From positions 21,473 through 85,472 of the forward strand of contig NZ_JALPTH010000033.1 of the NCBI RefSeq assembly GCF_023218175.1: a DNA stretch of 64,000 nucleotides. Reading direction: 5' to 3'. Numbering within the stretch: position 1 is the stretch's first letter; every line of letters begins with the position of its first letter. Both the position numbers and the translations under genes were made by a program. A model generated the notes under the pieces. It was not told the origin of the DNA, ran no database searches, and saw only the letters and a list, made by a program, of their open reading frames with translations. This document shows positions 10,099 to 17,996 of this stretch, one piece after another. Source of the DNA: Streptomyces lichenis (GTDB lineage: Bacteria; Actinomycetota; Actinomycetes; Streptomycetales; Streptomycetaceae).

Positions 10099-11871
10099 GT
10101 GCGCAAGGTGCTCATCGCCAACCGTGGCGAAATCGCTGTCCGTGTCGCCCGGGCCTGCCGGGACGCGGGGATCGCCAGCGTGGCCGTCTACGCCGATCCG
10201 GACCGGGACGCCCTGCACGTCCGGGCGGCCGACGAGGCGTTCGCCCTGGGCGGTGACACCCCGGCGACCAGCTACCTGGACATCGCCAAGGTGCTCCAGG
10301 CCGCCGCCGACGCGGGGGCGGACGCAGTCCACCCCGGCTACGGCTTCCTGTCGGAGAACGCGGAGTTCGCCCAGGCCGTGCTGGACGCCGGGCTGACCTG
10401 GATCGGCCCGCCGCCGCACGCCATCCGCGACCTGGGCGACAAGGTGGCCGCCCGGCACATCGCCCAGCGCGCCGGCGCCCCGCTGGTGGCCGGCACCCCC
10501 GACCCGGTCTCCGGGGCCGACGAGGTCGTCGCCTTCGCCGAGGAGCACGGCCTGCCGATCGCCATCAAGGCCGCCTTCGGCGGCGGCGGGCGCGGACTGA
10601 AGGTCGCCCGCACCCTGGAGGAGGTCCCCGAGCTCTACGACTCCGCCGTCCGCGAGGCGGTGGCCGCCTTCGGCCGCGGCGAGTGCTTCGTCGAGCGCTA
10701 CCTCGACCGCCCCCGGCACGTGGAGACCCAGTGCCTGGCCGACACCCACGGCAACGTGGTCGTCGTCTCCACCCGTGACTGCTCGCTCCAGCGCCGCCAC
10801 CAGAAGCTGGTCGAGGAGGCCCCCGCGCCGTTCCTCACCGAGGACCAGAACAAGCAGCTCTACGCCGCCTCCAAGGCCATCCTGAAGGAGGCCGGCTACG
10901 TCGGCGCCGGCACGGTGGAGTTCCTGGTCGGCAACGACGGCACCATCTCCTTCCTGGAGGTCAACACCCGCCTCCAGGTCGAGCACCCGGTCACCGAGGA
11001 GGTCACCGGTATCGACCTGGTCCGCGAGATGTTCCGCATCGCCGACGGCGAGGAGCTCGGCTACGGCGATCCCGCGGTGCGCGGCCACTCCTTCGAGTTC
11101 CGCATCAACGGCGAGGACCCGGGCCGCAACTTCCTGCCCGCCCCCGGCACCGTCACCCTCTTCGACCCGCCCACCGGCCCCGGCGTCCGCCTCGACGCGG
11201 GCGTGGAGTCCGGCAGCGTCATCGGCCCGGCCTGGGACTCCCTGCTGGCCAAGCTGGTCATCACCGGCGCCACCCGGCAGCAGGCCCTCCAGCGCGCCTC
11301 CCGGGCGCTGGCCGAGTTCACCGTGGAGGGCATGGCCACCGCCATCCCGTTCCACCGGGCCGTGGTGGTCGACCCGGCGTTCGGCCCCGAGCTGACCGGT
11401 TCCGCCGACCCGTTCACCGTCCACACCCGCTGGATCGAGACGGAGTTCGTCAACGAGATCAAGCCCTTCGCCGCCCCGGCCGACGCCGAGTCGGACGAGG
11501 AGCCGGGCCGCGAGACGGTCGTGGTGGAGGTCGGCGGCAAGCGCCTGGAGGTCTCCCTGCCGTCCTCGCTGGGCATGTCGCTGGCCCGCACCGGGCTGGC
11601 CGCCGGCGCCAAGCCCAAGCGCCGGGCCGCCAAGAAGTCCGGCCCGGCCGCCTCCGGCGACACCCTCGCCTCCCCCATGCAGGGCACCATTGTGAAGGTG
11701 GCCGTCGAGGAGGGCCAGGAGGTCAAGGAGGGCGAGCTGATCGTGGTCCTGGAGGCCATGAAGATGGAGCAGCCGCTGAACGCCCACCGCTCCGGCACCG
11801 TCAAGGGCCTGACCGCCGAGGTCGGCGCCTCCATCACCTCCGGCGCCGCGATCTGCGAGATCAAGGACTGA
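10099..11871 (+). CDS. accA2: Acyl-CoA carboxylase alpha subunit (biotin carboxylase + BCCP) AccA2
   Basis: Biotin carboxylase fused to biotin carboxyl carrier protein: carboxylates its own biotin with ATP and bicarbonate and serves carboxyltransferases such as PccB. GTG 10099 with AAGGAGGGAG just upstream gives 590 residues, the length of S. coelicolor AccA1/AccA2. The N-terminal domain has KVLIANRGEIAVRVARACRD; the ATP-grasp region (about 115-320) contains the Gly-rich KAAFGGGGRGLKV; the catalytic segment reads FLEVNTRLQVEHPVTEEVTG. A basic linker (KPKRRAAKKSG) leads to the BCCP domain with EAMKMEQPL, where Lys555 is the biotin site. It stands alone and is closed by a perfect hairpin. Confidence 0.96.
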   Translation: MRKVLIANRGEIAVRVARACRDAGIASVAVYADPDRDALHVRAADEAFALGGDTPATSYLDIAKVLQAAADAGADAVHPGYGFLSENAEFAQAVLDAGLTWIGPPPHAIRDLGDKVAARHIAQRAGAPLVAGTPDPVSGADEVVAFAEEHGLPIAIKAAFGGGGRGLKVARTLEEVPELYDSAVREAVAAFGRGECFVERYLDRPRHVETQCLADTHGNVVVVSTRDCSLQRRHQKLVEEAPAPFLTEDQNKQLYAASKAILKEAGYVGAGTVEFLVGNDGTISFLEVNTRLQVEHPVTEEVTGIDLVREMFRIADGEELGYGDPAVRGHSFEFRINGEDPGRNFLPAPGTVTLFDPPTGPGVRLDAGVESGSVIGPAWDSLLAKLVITGATRQQALQRASRALAEFTVEGMATAIPFHRAVVVDPAFGPELTGSADPFTVHTRWIETEFVNEIKPFAAPADAESDEEPGRETVVVEVGGKRLEVSLPSSLGMSLARTGLAAGAKPKRRAAKKSGPAASGDTLASPMQGTIVKVAVEEGQEVKEGELIVVLEAMKMEQPLNAHRSGTVKGLTAEVGASITSGAAICEIKD

Positions 11872-11892
11872 CCTCCGGCACTCCGCGGATAC

Positions 11893-11933
11893 GGAACGGG
11901 GCCCACCGGTTTGTTTCCGGTGGGCCCCGTTCC
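11893..11933 (+). terminator. Strong hairpin terminator after accA2
   Basis: A perfect 17-bp stem: GGAACGGGGCCCACCGG (11893-11909) pairs with 11917-11933 around the loop TTTGTTT. It begins 22 nt past the accA2 stop and separates it from the TetR gene. The longer upstream reading frame of the TetR gene runs through this hairpin and is therefore not its true start. Confidence 0.9.
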
Positions 11934-12060
11934 CGTACCGCCGCACCCGCGCCCGGTGATTTCCCGGTACCGGCCGGGGTCCGAGCCCGCGATGGCATCC
12001 TGGAGTTCCTGGAGAGCACGCCGCGAGCGCGGCGGGGCCGCGACGAGGAGGGACCGCGCG

Positions 12061-12654
12061 ATGGCGACCAGTACGGCGGCGGACCGGGTGCCCGAGCAGC
12101 CGCGTCCGCTGCGCGCCGACGCCCGCCGCAACCGGGAGCGGCTGCTGCGCGAGGCGCGGCTGGCCTTCGCCGAGCACGGCACCGACGCCTCGCTGGAGGA
12201 GGTGGCCCGCCGGGCGGGCGTGGGCATCGGCACGCTCTACCGCCACTTCCCCAACCGGCACGCGCTGATGAACGCGGTCTTCCAGGAGGCGCTGCACGCC
12301 CTGCTCACCCGCTCCCAGGAGCTGGCGGAGGCCGAGCAGCCGTGCGCCGCGCTGGTGGAGTGGCTGCGGGCCATCGTCACCCACGCCGGTGAGTACCGGG
12401 GGCTGGCCAAGGAGCTGATGTCCGCCTCGCACGACACCACCTCCGCGCTCTCCCAGTGCAGCACCCCGCTGGGCTCAGCGGGCGCCGCCCTGCTGCGGCG
12501 CGCCCAGCGGTCCGGGGCGGTACGGGAGGACGTGTCGATCGGCGACCTGATGCAGCTGACCAACGCGATCGCCCTGGCCGCCGAGGAGTGCCCGGCCGAC
12601 GCGCAGCTGGCCGACCGGCTGCTGACCCTGACCCTGCGCGGGCTGAAGCCGTGA
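12061..12654 (+). CDS. TetR/AcrR-family transcriptional regulator
   Basis: A 197-residue one-component repressor. The HTH (about 20-70) shows RNRERLLREARLAFAEHG, then ASLEEVARRAGVGIGTLYRHFPNRHAL, the classic TetR DNA-binding helix pair. The C-terminal ligand domain (70-197) is helical with no recognisable ligand motif, ending in LTLTLRGLKP. ATG 12061 is chosen because GAGGAGGGA precedes it by 7 nt and the family begins at this distance from the HTH. It is convergent with the DeoR gene (23 bp between stops). Its target is unknown. Confidence 0.9.
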   Translation: MATSTAADRVPEQPRPLRADARRNRERLLREARLAFAEHGTDASLEEVARRAGVGIGTLYRHFPNRHALMNAVFQEALHALLTRSQELAEAEQPCAALVEWLRAIVTHAGEYRGLAKELMSASHDTTSALSQCSTPLGSAGAALLRRAQRSGAVREDVSIGDLMQLTNAIALAAEECPADAQLADRLLTLTLRGLKP

Positions 12655-12677
12655 CCTCACTCGTCGGCTGAGGAGGC

Positions 12678-13670
12678 TCAGCGGCGGCGCAGGTCCGCCA
12701 CCCGGGCCGCGCGCTCGGCGGGCTGGGGCTCGGGGGCGGCCAGCGGGCCGGGGGCACCGCGCAGCGGACCGGGGGCGCCCGGGTGGCGGCCCCGCTGGCC
12801 GGGCAGCGGCACGTCCTGGCGGGCCCGGCGGCTGGGCGGCGCGGTCTCGGGGCCGCTCTGGCCGGTGCCGGCGACGGTGATCTGGACCCCCTGGTCGGCG
12901 AGCGCCTGGAGCTCGGTGCCGGCCCGGTCCTCGTGCGGCGGGGGCTCGTCGGTGACCAGCCGGGTGATCAGGTCGGTGGGCACCGTCTGGAACATGGTGT
13001 CGGTGCCCAGCTTGGTGTGGTCGGCGAGCACCACCACCTCCGCGGCGGCCTGCACCAGGGCGCGGTCCACGCTGGCGGAGAGCATGTTGGAGGTGGACAG
13101 CCCGCGCTCGGCGGTCAGCCCGCTGCCGGACAGGAACGCCCGGGAGACCCGCAGCCCCTGGAGGGACTGCTCGGCCCCGCTGCCCACCAGGGCGTAGTTG
13201 GAGCCGCGCAGGGTGCCGCCGGTCATCACCACCTCGACCCGGTTGGCGTGCGCCAGGGCCTGGGCGACCAGCAGCGAGTTGGTGACCACGGTGAGGCCGG
13301 GCACCCGGGCGAGCCGGCGGGCCAGCTCCTGGGTGGTGGTCCCGGCGCCGACCACGATGGCCTCGCCCTCGCCCACCAGTCCGGCGGCCACATCGGCGAT
13401 GGCGGTCTTCTCGGCCGTGGCCAGGTGCGACTTCTGCGGGAGCCCGGACTCCCGGGTGAAGCCGCCGGGAAGTACCGCACCACCGTGCCGGCGGTCGAGG
13501 AGTCCTTCGGCCTCCAGCGCCCGTACGTCCCGCCGTACGGTCACTTCTGAGGTCTGGACGACGCGGGCGAGCTCCCGGAGGCTCACGGCCCCGTTGGCGC
13601 GCACCATTTCAAGGATCAACTGACGACGTTCTGCAGCGAACACGAAACTGACAGTAACCCCAGCGACCAT
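12678..13670 (-). CDS. DeoR-family transcriptional regulator
   Basis: N-terminal DeoR HTH (AAERRQLILEMVRANGAVSLRELA ... TSEVTVRRDVRALEAEGLL) and a C-terminal sugar-phosphate sensor domain (about 85-260) with the DeoRC marks GAGTTTQELARRL, VVTNSLLVAQALA, GSGLTAERGLSTSN and VLADHTKLG. The last 60 residues are Pro/Arg-rich and divergent. The ATG at 13670 gives 330 residues; a GTG nine codons in (13643) would start directly at the conserved VFAAERRQ and is an equally good choice. DeoR proteins often sense phosphorylated sugars or nucleoside breakdown products. With pnp, deoC and add nearby, this is one candidate for reader of the CTACGCGCGTAG sites, but nothing in the sequence proves it. Confidence 0.9.
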   Translation of the reverse strand: MVAGVTVSFVFAAERRQLILEMVRANGAVSLRELARVVQTSEVTVRRDVRALEAEGLLDRRHGGAVLPGGFTRESGLPQKSHLATAEKTAIADVAAGLVGEGEAIVVGAGTTTQELARRLARVPGLTVVTNSLLVAQALAHANRVEVVMTGGTLRGSNYALVGSGAEQSLQGLRVSRAFLSGSGLTAERGLSTSNMLSASVDRALVQAAAEVVVLADHTKLGTDTMFQTVPTDLITRLVTDEPPPHEDRAGTELQALADQGVQITVAGTGQSGPETAPPSRRARQDVPLPGQRGRHPGAPGPLRGAPGPLAAPEPQPAERAARVADLRRR

Positions 13671-13862
13671 TCCCACGCAGCGGAATGCGCCCGTTAAGCG
13701 AATTTCCGAACAGAGACGCCCACCAACTGGTATAAGACGGCTCGCTCGTTGACGCTCCTTGACCCCGGACGGCGATTGCCGACCGCTCACCGCCCCGACT
13801 TGCCGGGGGTTGGCGGGGGTTGTCCGTTCCCCGCCGCCCGGCACCGCGGCCGGAAAATGCCC

Positions 13863-15302
13863 CTACGCCCCGCCCTCGGCCTTCCGGGTGTGCAACTGCC
13901 GGGCCACCTCGGCGATCGAGCCCGACAGCGAGGGGTACACGGTGAACGCCTTGGCGATCTGCTCCACCGTCAGGTTGTTGTCGACCGCGAGCGAGATGGG
14001 GTGGATCAGCTCGCTGGCGCGCGGGGCGACCACGCAGCCGCCGACCACGATCCCGGTCCCCGGGCGGCAGAAGATCTTGACGAAGCCGTCCCGGATGCCC
14101 TGCATCTTGGCGCGCGGGTTGCGCAGCAGCGGCAGCTTGACCACCTTGGCGTCGATCCGGCCCGCGTCCACGTCGGCCTGGCTGTAGCCGACGGTGGCGA
14201 TCTCCGGGTCGGTGAAGACGTTCGCCGAGACCGCCTTGAGGTTCAGCGGGGTGACCGCGTCGCCCAGGAAGTGGTACATCGCGATCCGGCCCTGCATGGC
14301 CGCGACCGAGGCGAGCGCGAAGACACCGGTGACGTCACCGGCCGCGTACACCCCGGGCGCCGAGGTCCGCGAGACCTTGTCGGTCTTGACGTGCCCGGAG
14401 TCGGTGAGCCGCACCCCGGCCTCCTCCAGGCCCATCCCGTCGGTGTTGGGGATGGCGCCGACCGCCATCAGGCAGTGGGTGCCGGAGATGACCCGGCCGT
14501 CCGCGAGGGTGACCTCCACCCGGTCGCCCACCCGCTTGGCGGAGGCCGCGCGCGAGCGGGCCATGACGTTCATCCCGCGCCGGCGGAACACGTCCTCCAG
14601 CACCGCCGCCGCGTCTGGGTCCTCGCCGGGCAGCACCCGGTCCCGCGAGGAGACCAGGGTGACCCGGGAGCCCAGCGCCTGGTACGCCCCGGCGAACTCG
14701 GCGCCGGTGACACCGGAGCCGACCACGATCAGCTCCTCGGGGAGCTCGTCGAGGTCGTAGACCTGGGTCCAGTTGAGGATGCGCTCGCCGTCGGGCTGGG
14801 CGTCGGGGATCTCGCGCGGGTGGCCGCCGGTGGCGATCAGCACCGCGTCGGCGGTCAGCCGCTCCTCGGAGCCGTCCGCGGCCCGGACCACGACCTGGCG
14901 GGAGCCGTCCGACGTCTGCTGCCCCTCCAGCCGCCCCCGGCCGCGCACCACCCGGGCACCGGCCCGGGTGACCGAGGCGGTGATGTCGTGCGACTGGGCG
15001 AGCGCGAGGCGCTTGACCCGGCGGTTGACCTTGCCGAGGTCCACGCCGACGATCCGGGCGGCCTGCTCGATGTGCGGGGTGTCGTCCGCGACGATGATGC
15101 CCAGCTCCTCGTGCGAGGAGTCGAAGGTGGTCATCACCTCGGCCGTGGCGATCAGGGTCTTGGAGGGGACGCAGTCGGTCAGGACGGACGCCCCGCCGAG
15201 GCCGTCGGTGTCCACGACGGTCACCTCCGCGCCGAGCTGGGCGGCCACCAGGGCCGCCTCGTATCCGCCGGGTCCGCCACCGATGATCACGATCCGGGTC
15301 AC
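13863..15302 (-). CDS. lpdA: FAD-dependent NAD(P)H:quinone reductase, LpdA-like
   Basis: A flavoprotein of the pyridine nucleotide-disulfide family, 479 residues from GTG 15302 (VTRIVIIGGGPGGYEAA). Domains in order: FAD-binding GGGPGG (8-13), NAD(P)-binding VVGSGVTGAEFAG, GVYAAGDVTG, and a C-terminal dimerisation domain (VFTDPEIATVGYSQADV). The redox disulfide motif is broken: where lipoamide dehydrogenases have C-x4-C, this reads GGASVLTDCVPSK with Ser39 and Cys44. That is the state described for M. tuberculosis LpdA (Rv3303c), a quinone reductase and not a lipoamide dehydrogenase. A GTG three codons upstream (15311) is possible. It is divergent from the GGCT-fold gene; DeoR lies 192 bp downstream. 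Confidence 0.9.
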   Translation of the reverse strand: MTRIVIIGGGPGGYEAALVAAQLGAEVTVVDTDGLGGASVLTDCVPSKTLIATAEVMTTFDSSHEELGIIVADDTPHIEQAARIVGVDLGKVNRRVKRLALAQSHDITASVTRAGARVVRGRGRLEGQQTSDGSRQVVVRAADGSEERLTADAVLIATGGHPREIPDAQPDGERILNWTQVYDLDELPEELIVVGSGVTGAEFAGAYQALGSRVTLVSSRDRVLPGEDPDAAAVLEDVFRRRGMNVMARSRAASAKRVGDRVEVTLADGRVISGTHCLMAVGAIPNTDGMGLEEAGVRLTDSGHVKTDKVSRTSAPGVYAAGDVTGVFALASVAAMQGRIAMYHFLGDAVTPLNLKAVSANVFTDPEIATVGYSQADVDAGRIDAKVVKLPLLRNPRAKMQGIRDGFVKIFCRPGTGIVVGGCVVAPRASELIHPISLAVDNNLTVEQIAKAFTVYPSLSGSIAEVARQLHTRKAEGGA

Positions 15303-15394
15303 AGGGGTCACGCCTCGCGCTCTCGTCACGGCAGGGTCTGGGGTACGCGTCCCATTGTCCCGCACGCACCGGGGTGCTTCCCGCCGGGTCCCGT

Positions 15395-15410
15395 ACTCCC
15401 GTACGGGAGT
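15395..15410. promoter_or_regulatory. 16-bp palindrome in the lpdA / GGCT divergent promoter
   Basis: ACTCCCGTACGGGAGT is a perfect palindrome inside the 178-bp gap between the divergent lpdA and GGCT-fold genes, 70 bp before the rightward start. Such a site could be an operator acting on both promoters. GC-rich palindromes also arise by chance in this genome, so this is only suggestive. Confidence 0.35.
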
Positions 15411-15480
15411 GGGGGCGGCCGTAGGGTGGCCCTCCGGCCGGAACGGGCCCCACGGCCGCCCCTCCCGTACCCTCGATGCC

Positions 15481-15918
15481 ATGTCGCTCTACGCCGCGTA
15501 CGCCGGCAACCTCGACGCGCGGCTGATGACCCGCCGCGCTCCGCACTCCCCGCTGCGCGGCACGGGCTGGCTCAACGGCTGGCGGCTGACCTTCGGCGGC
15601 GAGCAGATGGGCTGGGAGGGGTCGCTGGCCACCATCGTGGAGGCGCCGCGCTCCCAGGTCTTCGTCGCGCTGTACGACATCGCGCCGATGGACGAGGACT
15701 CCATGGACCGCTGGGAGGGCGTCGGCCTCGACATCTACCGGCGGATGCGGGTACGGGTGCACACCCTGGACGGCGAGGAGCCCGCCTGGGTCTACGTGCT
15801 CAACGGCTACGAGGGCGGGCTGCCCTCCGCCCGCTACCTCGGCGAGGTGGCCGACGCCGCCGAGTCCGCGGGCGCCCCGCACGACTACGTCATGGAACTC
15901 CGCAAGCGCCCCTGCTGA
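15481..15918 (+). CDS. Gamma-glutamylcyclotransferase-fold (GGCT/AIG2-like) protein
   Basis: A 145-residue protein beginning MSLYAAYAGNLD, the YGSN/YAGN-type start of the gamma-glutamylcyclotransferase fold, with GTGWLNGWRLTFGG and the loop segment VFVALYDIAPMDEDSMDRWEG. In this family a Glu or Asp near the Tyr-Gly loop does the chemistry (release of 5-oxoproline from gamma-glutamyl peptides); DEDSMDRWEG is the likely acidic stretch. Substrate unknown. It is divergent from lpdA. No strong Shine-Dalgarno precedes ATG 15481, so it may be leaderless or weakly translated. Confidence 0.8.
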   Translation: MSLYAAYAGNLDARLMTRRAPHSPLRGTGWLNGWRLTFGGEQMGWEGSLATIVEAPRSQVFVALYDIAPMDEDSMDRWEGVGLDIYRRMRVRVHTLDGEEPAWVYVLNGYEGGLPSARYLGEVADAAESAGAPHDYVMELRKRPC

Positions 15919-16017
15919 CCTCTTTCTTCGGCAGGTCCTCCGGCGGAAAGGGGGCAGAGACGGCCGCACGGCGACACACGCCACGCACACCCCCGCACGT
16001 GATCCCGGGAGCCCCCC

Positions 16018-16845
16018 GTGTCCGAGAAGCCGAGCAAGGCGCACCCGCCCGTAGCCGACCGCGCGACCTTCGAGCGGCAGCTGGCAGACCTGCGTACGAG
16101 GGAGAAGGCGCACACCCGCGAAGGAGACGCGATCGCCGCCGCGCGACGCAGGCTCCCGATGGTCGAGGTGGCCGCGGACAGTCCCCTTCTGGGACCGGAC
16201 GGCCCCGTGACACTCCTGGACGCGTTCGAGGGGCGGCGCCAGCTGATCGCCTACTACTTCATGTGGTGGCCCGGACGGCCGGCCGCCGAGCAGTGTGAGG
16301 GCTGCACCTGGGTGATGAGCCATGTGGGCGAGCTGAGCTATCTCCACTCCCGCGACATCACCTTCGCCGTGCTGTGCCAGGGGCGGAACACCGCGTACGG
16401 CTTCGCGGACGCGCGGACGTCGTACGAGGAGAGCCTGCGCTACCGCGCCTTCATGGGGTGGGAGATGCCGTGGTACTCCGCCCAGCCCTCGCTCGGGTCG
16501 CTCCTCACCGGCCGGGAGCCCGGCCTGTTCCACCTGGTGTGCTACCTGCGCGACGGCGACCGCGTCTTCGAGACGTACTGGACCAGACGCCGTGGGGCGG
16601 AGGCGGTGGACTACAGCTACGCGCTCATGGACCTCACGGCGTACGGGCGCCAGGAGGAGTGGGAGGACTCTCCGGAAGCCTGGCCGCGCCTCGGGCAGGC
16701 CACCCGGACCCTCGGCGGCGCACCGGACTGGCGGCCGCTGCGGGACGGGGAGGGCGGGCGCCCCACAGCCCAGTGGCCGCGCATCGACGCCGGCCGCTCC
16801 GACGACCTGGCCGACCCCCCAGCCGACTGCTCAGCCGCTTCCTGA
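16018..16845 (+). CDS. DUF899 thioredoxin-like family protein
   Basis: A 275-residue cytosolic protein related to DUF899 thioredoxin-fold proteins. The centre has YYFMWWPGRPAAEQCEGCTWV with a Cys-x-x-Cys (CEGC) pair, where thioredoxin-like redox proteins keep theirs. FAVLCQGRN and an aromatic-rich block (YRAFMGWEMPWYSAQPS) follow, then FHLVCYLRDGDRVFETYWTRRRG, typical of the family. The last 60 residues are polar and variable. GTG 16018 has GGGAG six bases upstream. It sits alone between the GGCT gene and the pnp promoter. Biological role unknown. Confidence 0.75.
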   Translation: MSEKPSKAHPPVADRATFERQLADLRTREKAHTREGDAIAAARRRLPMVEVAADSPLLGPDGPVTLLDAFEGRRQLIAYYFMWWPGRPAAEQCEGCTWVMSHVGELSYLHSRDITFAVLCQGRNTAYGFADARTSYEESLRYRAFMGWEMPWYSAQPSLGSLLTGREPGLFHLVCYLRDGDRVFETYWTRRRGAEAVDYSYALMDLTAYGRQEEWEDSPEAWPRLGQATRTLGGAPDWRPLRDGEGGRPTAQWPRIDAGRSDDLADPPADCSAAS

Positions 16846-16954
16846 GACGCCCCGGCCCGGGCAGGCGCCCCAGGTACCGCAGACGCCCCAGCCGCCCCAC
16901 CCACCCCTGTGGGAAACGACAAGACAACGATCGCAAGTCCGTGGGCTACGTCAT

Positions 16955-16966
16955 CTACGCGCGTAG
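16955..16966. promoter_or_regulatory. Palindrome CTACGCGCGTAG upstream of pnp (putative nucleoside-regulon operator)
   Basis: Perfect 12-bp palindrome, 117 bp before the pnp start and about 13 bp before a -10-like TAGGCT (near 16979), so it would overlap the -35 region. Exactly the same 12-mer lies upstream of deoC (37353-37364) and add (49008-49019); I saw it nowhere else in the window. All three genes break down nucleosides, so I infer one regulator. Confidence 0.65.
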
Positions 16967-17082
16967 GCAATCTGCGGCTAGGCTCTGTGCGTACCGCATT
17001 CTGTTTTCTCCGGGGCCCCGGCCCCGGACCCCGGTCGGCCTGGCCCGCCCGGGGCGACGTTCTTCGCGAGGCGAGAGACTCT

Positions 17083-17907
17083 GTGAACGCAACTGCCACC
17101 CCGGACCACCTCCAGGGCGACCCCTACGCCGCCGCCGACGACGCCGCCGCGCGGCTCCGCGCGCTGACCGGCGCCGAGACCCACGACGTCGCCCTGGTCA
17201 TGGGCTCCGGCTGGGCGCCGGCCGTGGACGCGCTCGGGGCGCCGGAGGCCGAGTTCCCGGTCACCGAGCTGCCCGGCTTCCCGCCGCCGGCCGTCGAGGG
17301 CCACGGGGGCAAGATCCGCTCGTACCTGCTCGGCGAGAAGCGCGCCCTGGTCTTCCTCGGCCGCACCCACTTCTACGAGGGCCGCGGGGTCGCCTCGGTG
17401 GCGCACGGGGTGCGCACCGCCGTCGCCGCCGGTTGCAAGACCGTCGTGCTGACCAACGGCTGCGGCGGCCTGCGCCAGGGCATGCGCCCCGGCCAGCCGG
17501 TGCTGATCAGCGACCACATCAACCTGACCGCCGCCTCCCCGATCGTCGGCGCCAACTTCGTGGACCTCACCGACCTGTACTCGCCGAGGCTGCGCGCGCT
17601 GTGCAAGGAGGTCGACGCGACGCTGGAGGAGGGCGTCTACGTCCAGTTCCCCGGGCCGCACTACGAGACCCCGGCCGAGATCAACATGGTCCGCGTGCTC
17701 GGCGGCGACCTGGTCGGCATGTCCACCGTGCTGGAGGCCATCGCGGCCCGTGAGGCGGGCGCCGAGGTGCTGGGCATCTCCCTGGTCACCAACCTGGCGG
17801 CGGGCCTCTCCGGCGAGCCGCTGAACCACGAGGAGGTCCTCCAGGCGGGCCGCGACTCGGCGGCCCGGATGGGCGAGCTGCTCACCCGGGTCCTCAACCG
17901 CCTCTGA
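17083..17907 (+). CDS. Purine nucleoside phosphorylase (PNP)
   Basis: Cleaves purine (deoxy)ribonucleosides with phosphate to the free base and (deoxy)ribose-1-phosphate. GTG 17083 (VNATATPDHLQGDP) gives 274 residues, the size of the trimeric PNP family. Blocks: VALVMGSGWAP (phosphate loop), FLGRTHFYEGRG, VVLTNGCGGLR, FPGPHYETPAEINM with the base-site Glu, GMSTVLEAIAAREAG, and SLVTNLAAGLSG containing the Asn that contacts the purine. A candidate operator lies 117 bp upstream. The phosphosugar mutase follows by 89 nt in the same direction and would take the ribose-1-phosphate. Confident. Confidence 0.95.
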   Translation: MNATATPDHLQGDPYAAADDAAARLRALTGAETHDVALVMGSGWAPAVDALGAPEAEFPVTELPGFPPPAVEGHGGKIRSYLLGEKRALVFLGRTHFYEGRGVASVAHGVRTAVAAGCKTVVLTNGCGGLRQGMRPGQPVLISDHINLTAASPIVGANFVDLTDLYSPRLRALCKEVDATLEEGVYVQFPGPHYETPAEINMVRVLGGDLVGMSTVLEAIAAREAGAEVLGISLVTNLAAGLSGEPLNHEEVLQAGRDSAARMGELLTRVLNRL

Positions 17908-17996
17908 GGCGGCGGACCCCACCGGGCCGGGCCCGCCCCCACGGGCGCCGGGCCCGCCCCCATCCCCGTACAGCACGCCCAGGAAGGCAGACCACC

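Noticed and set aside
10072..12432. A 786-codon leftward open frame opposite accA2 and the TetR gene
   Set aside because: It is the antisense shadow of genes with strong third-position GC; its protein is low-complexity Gly/Val/Leu-Ala with no family marks, and it crosses a perfect terminator hairpin.
13749..16298. An 849-codon rightward open frame opposite lpdA
   Set aside because: Antisense shadow of lpdA; composition (His/Arg/Gly-rich) and lack of motifs show it is not coding.
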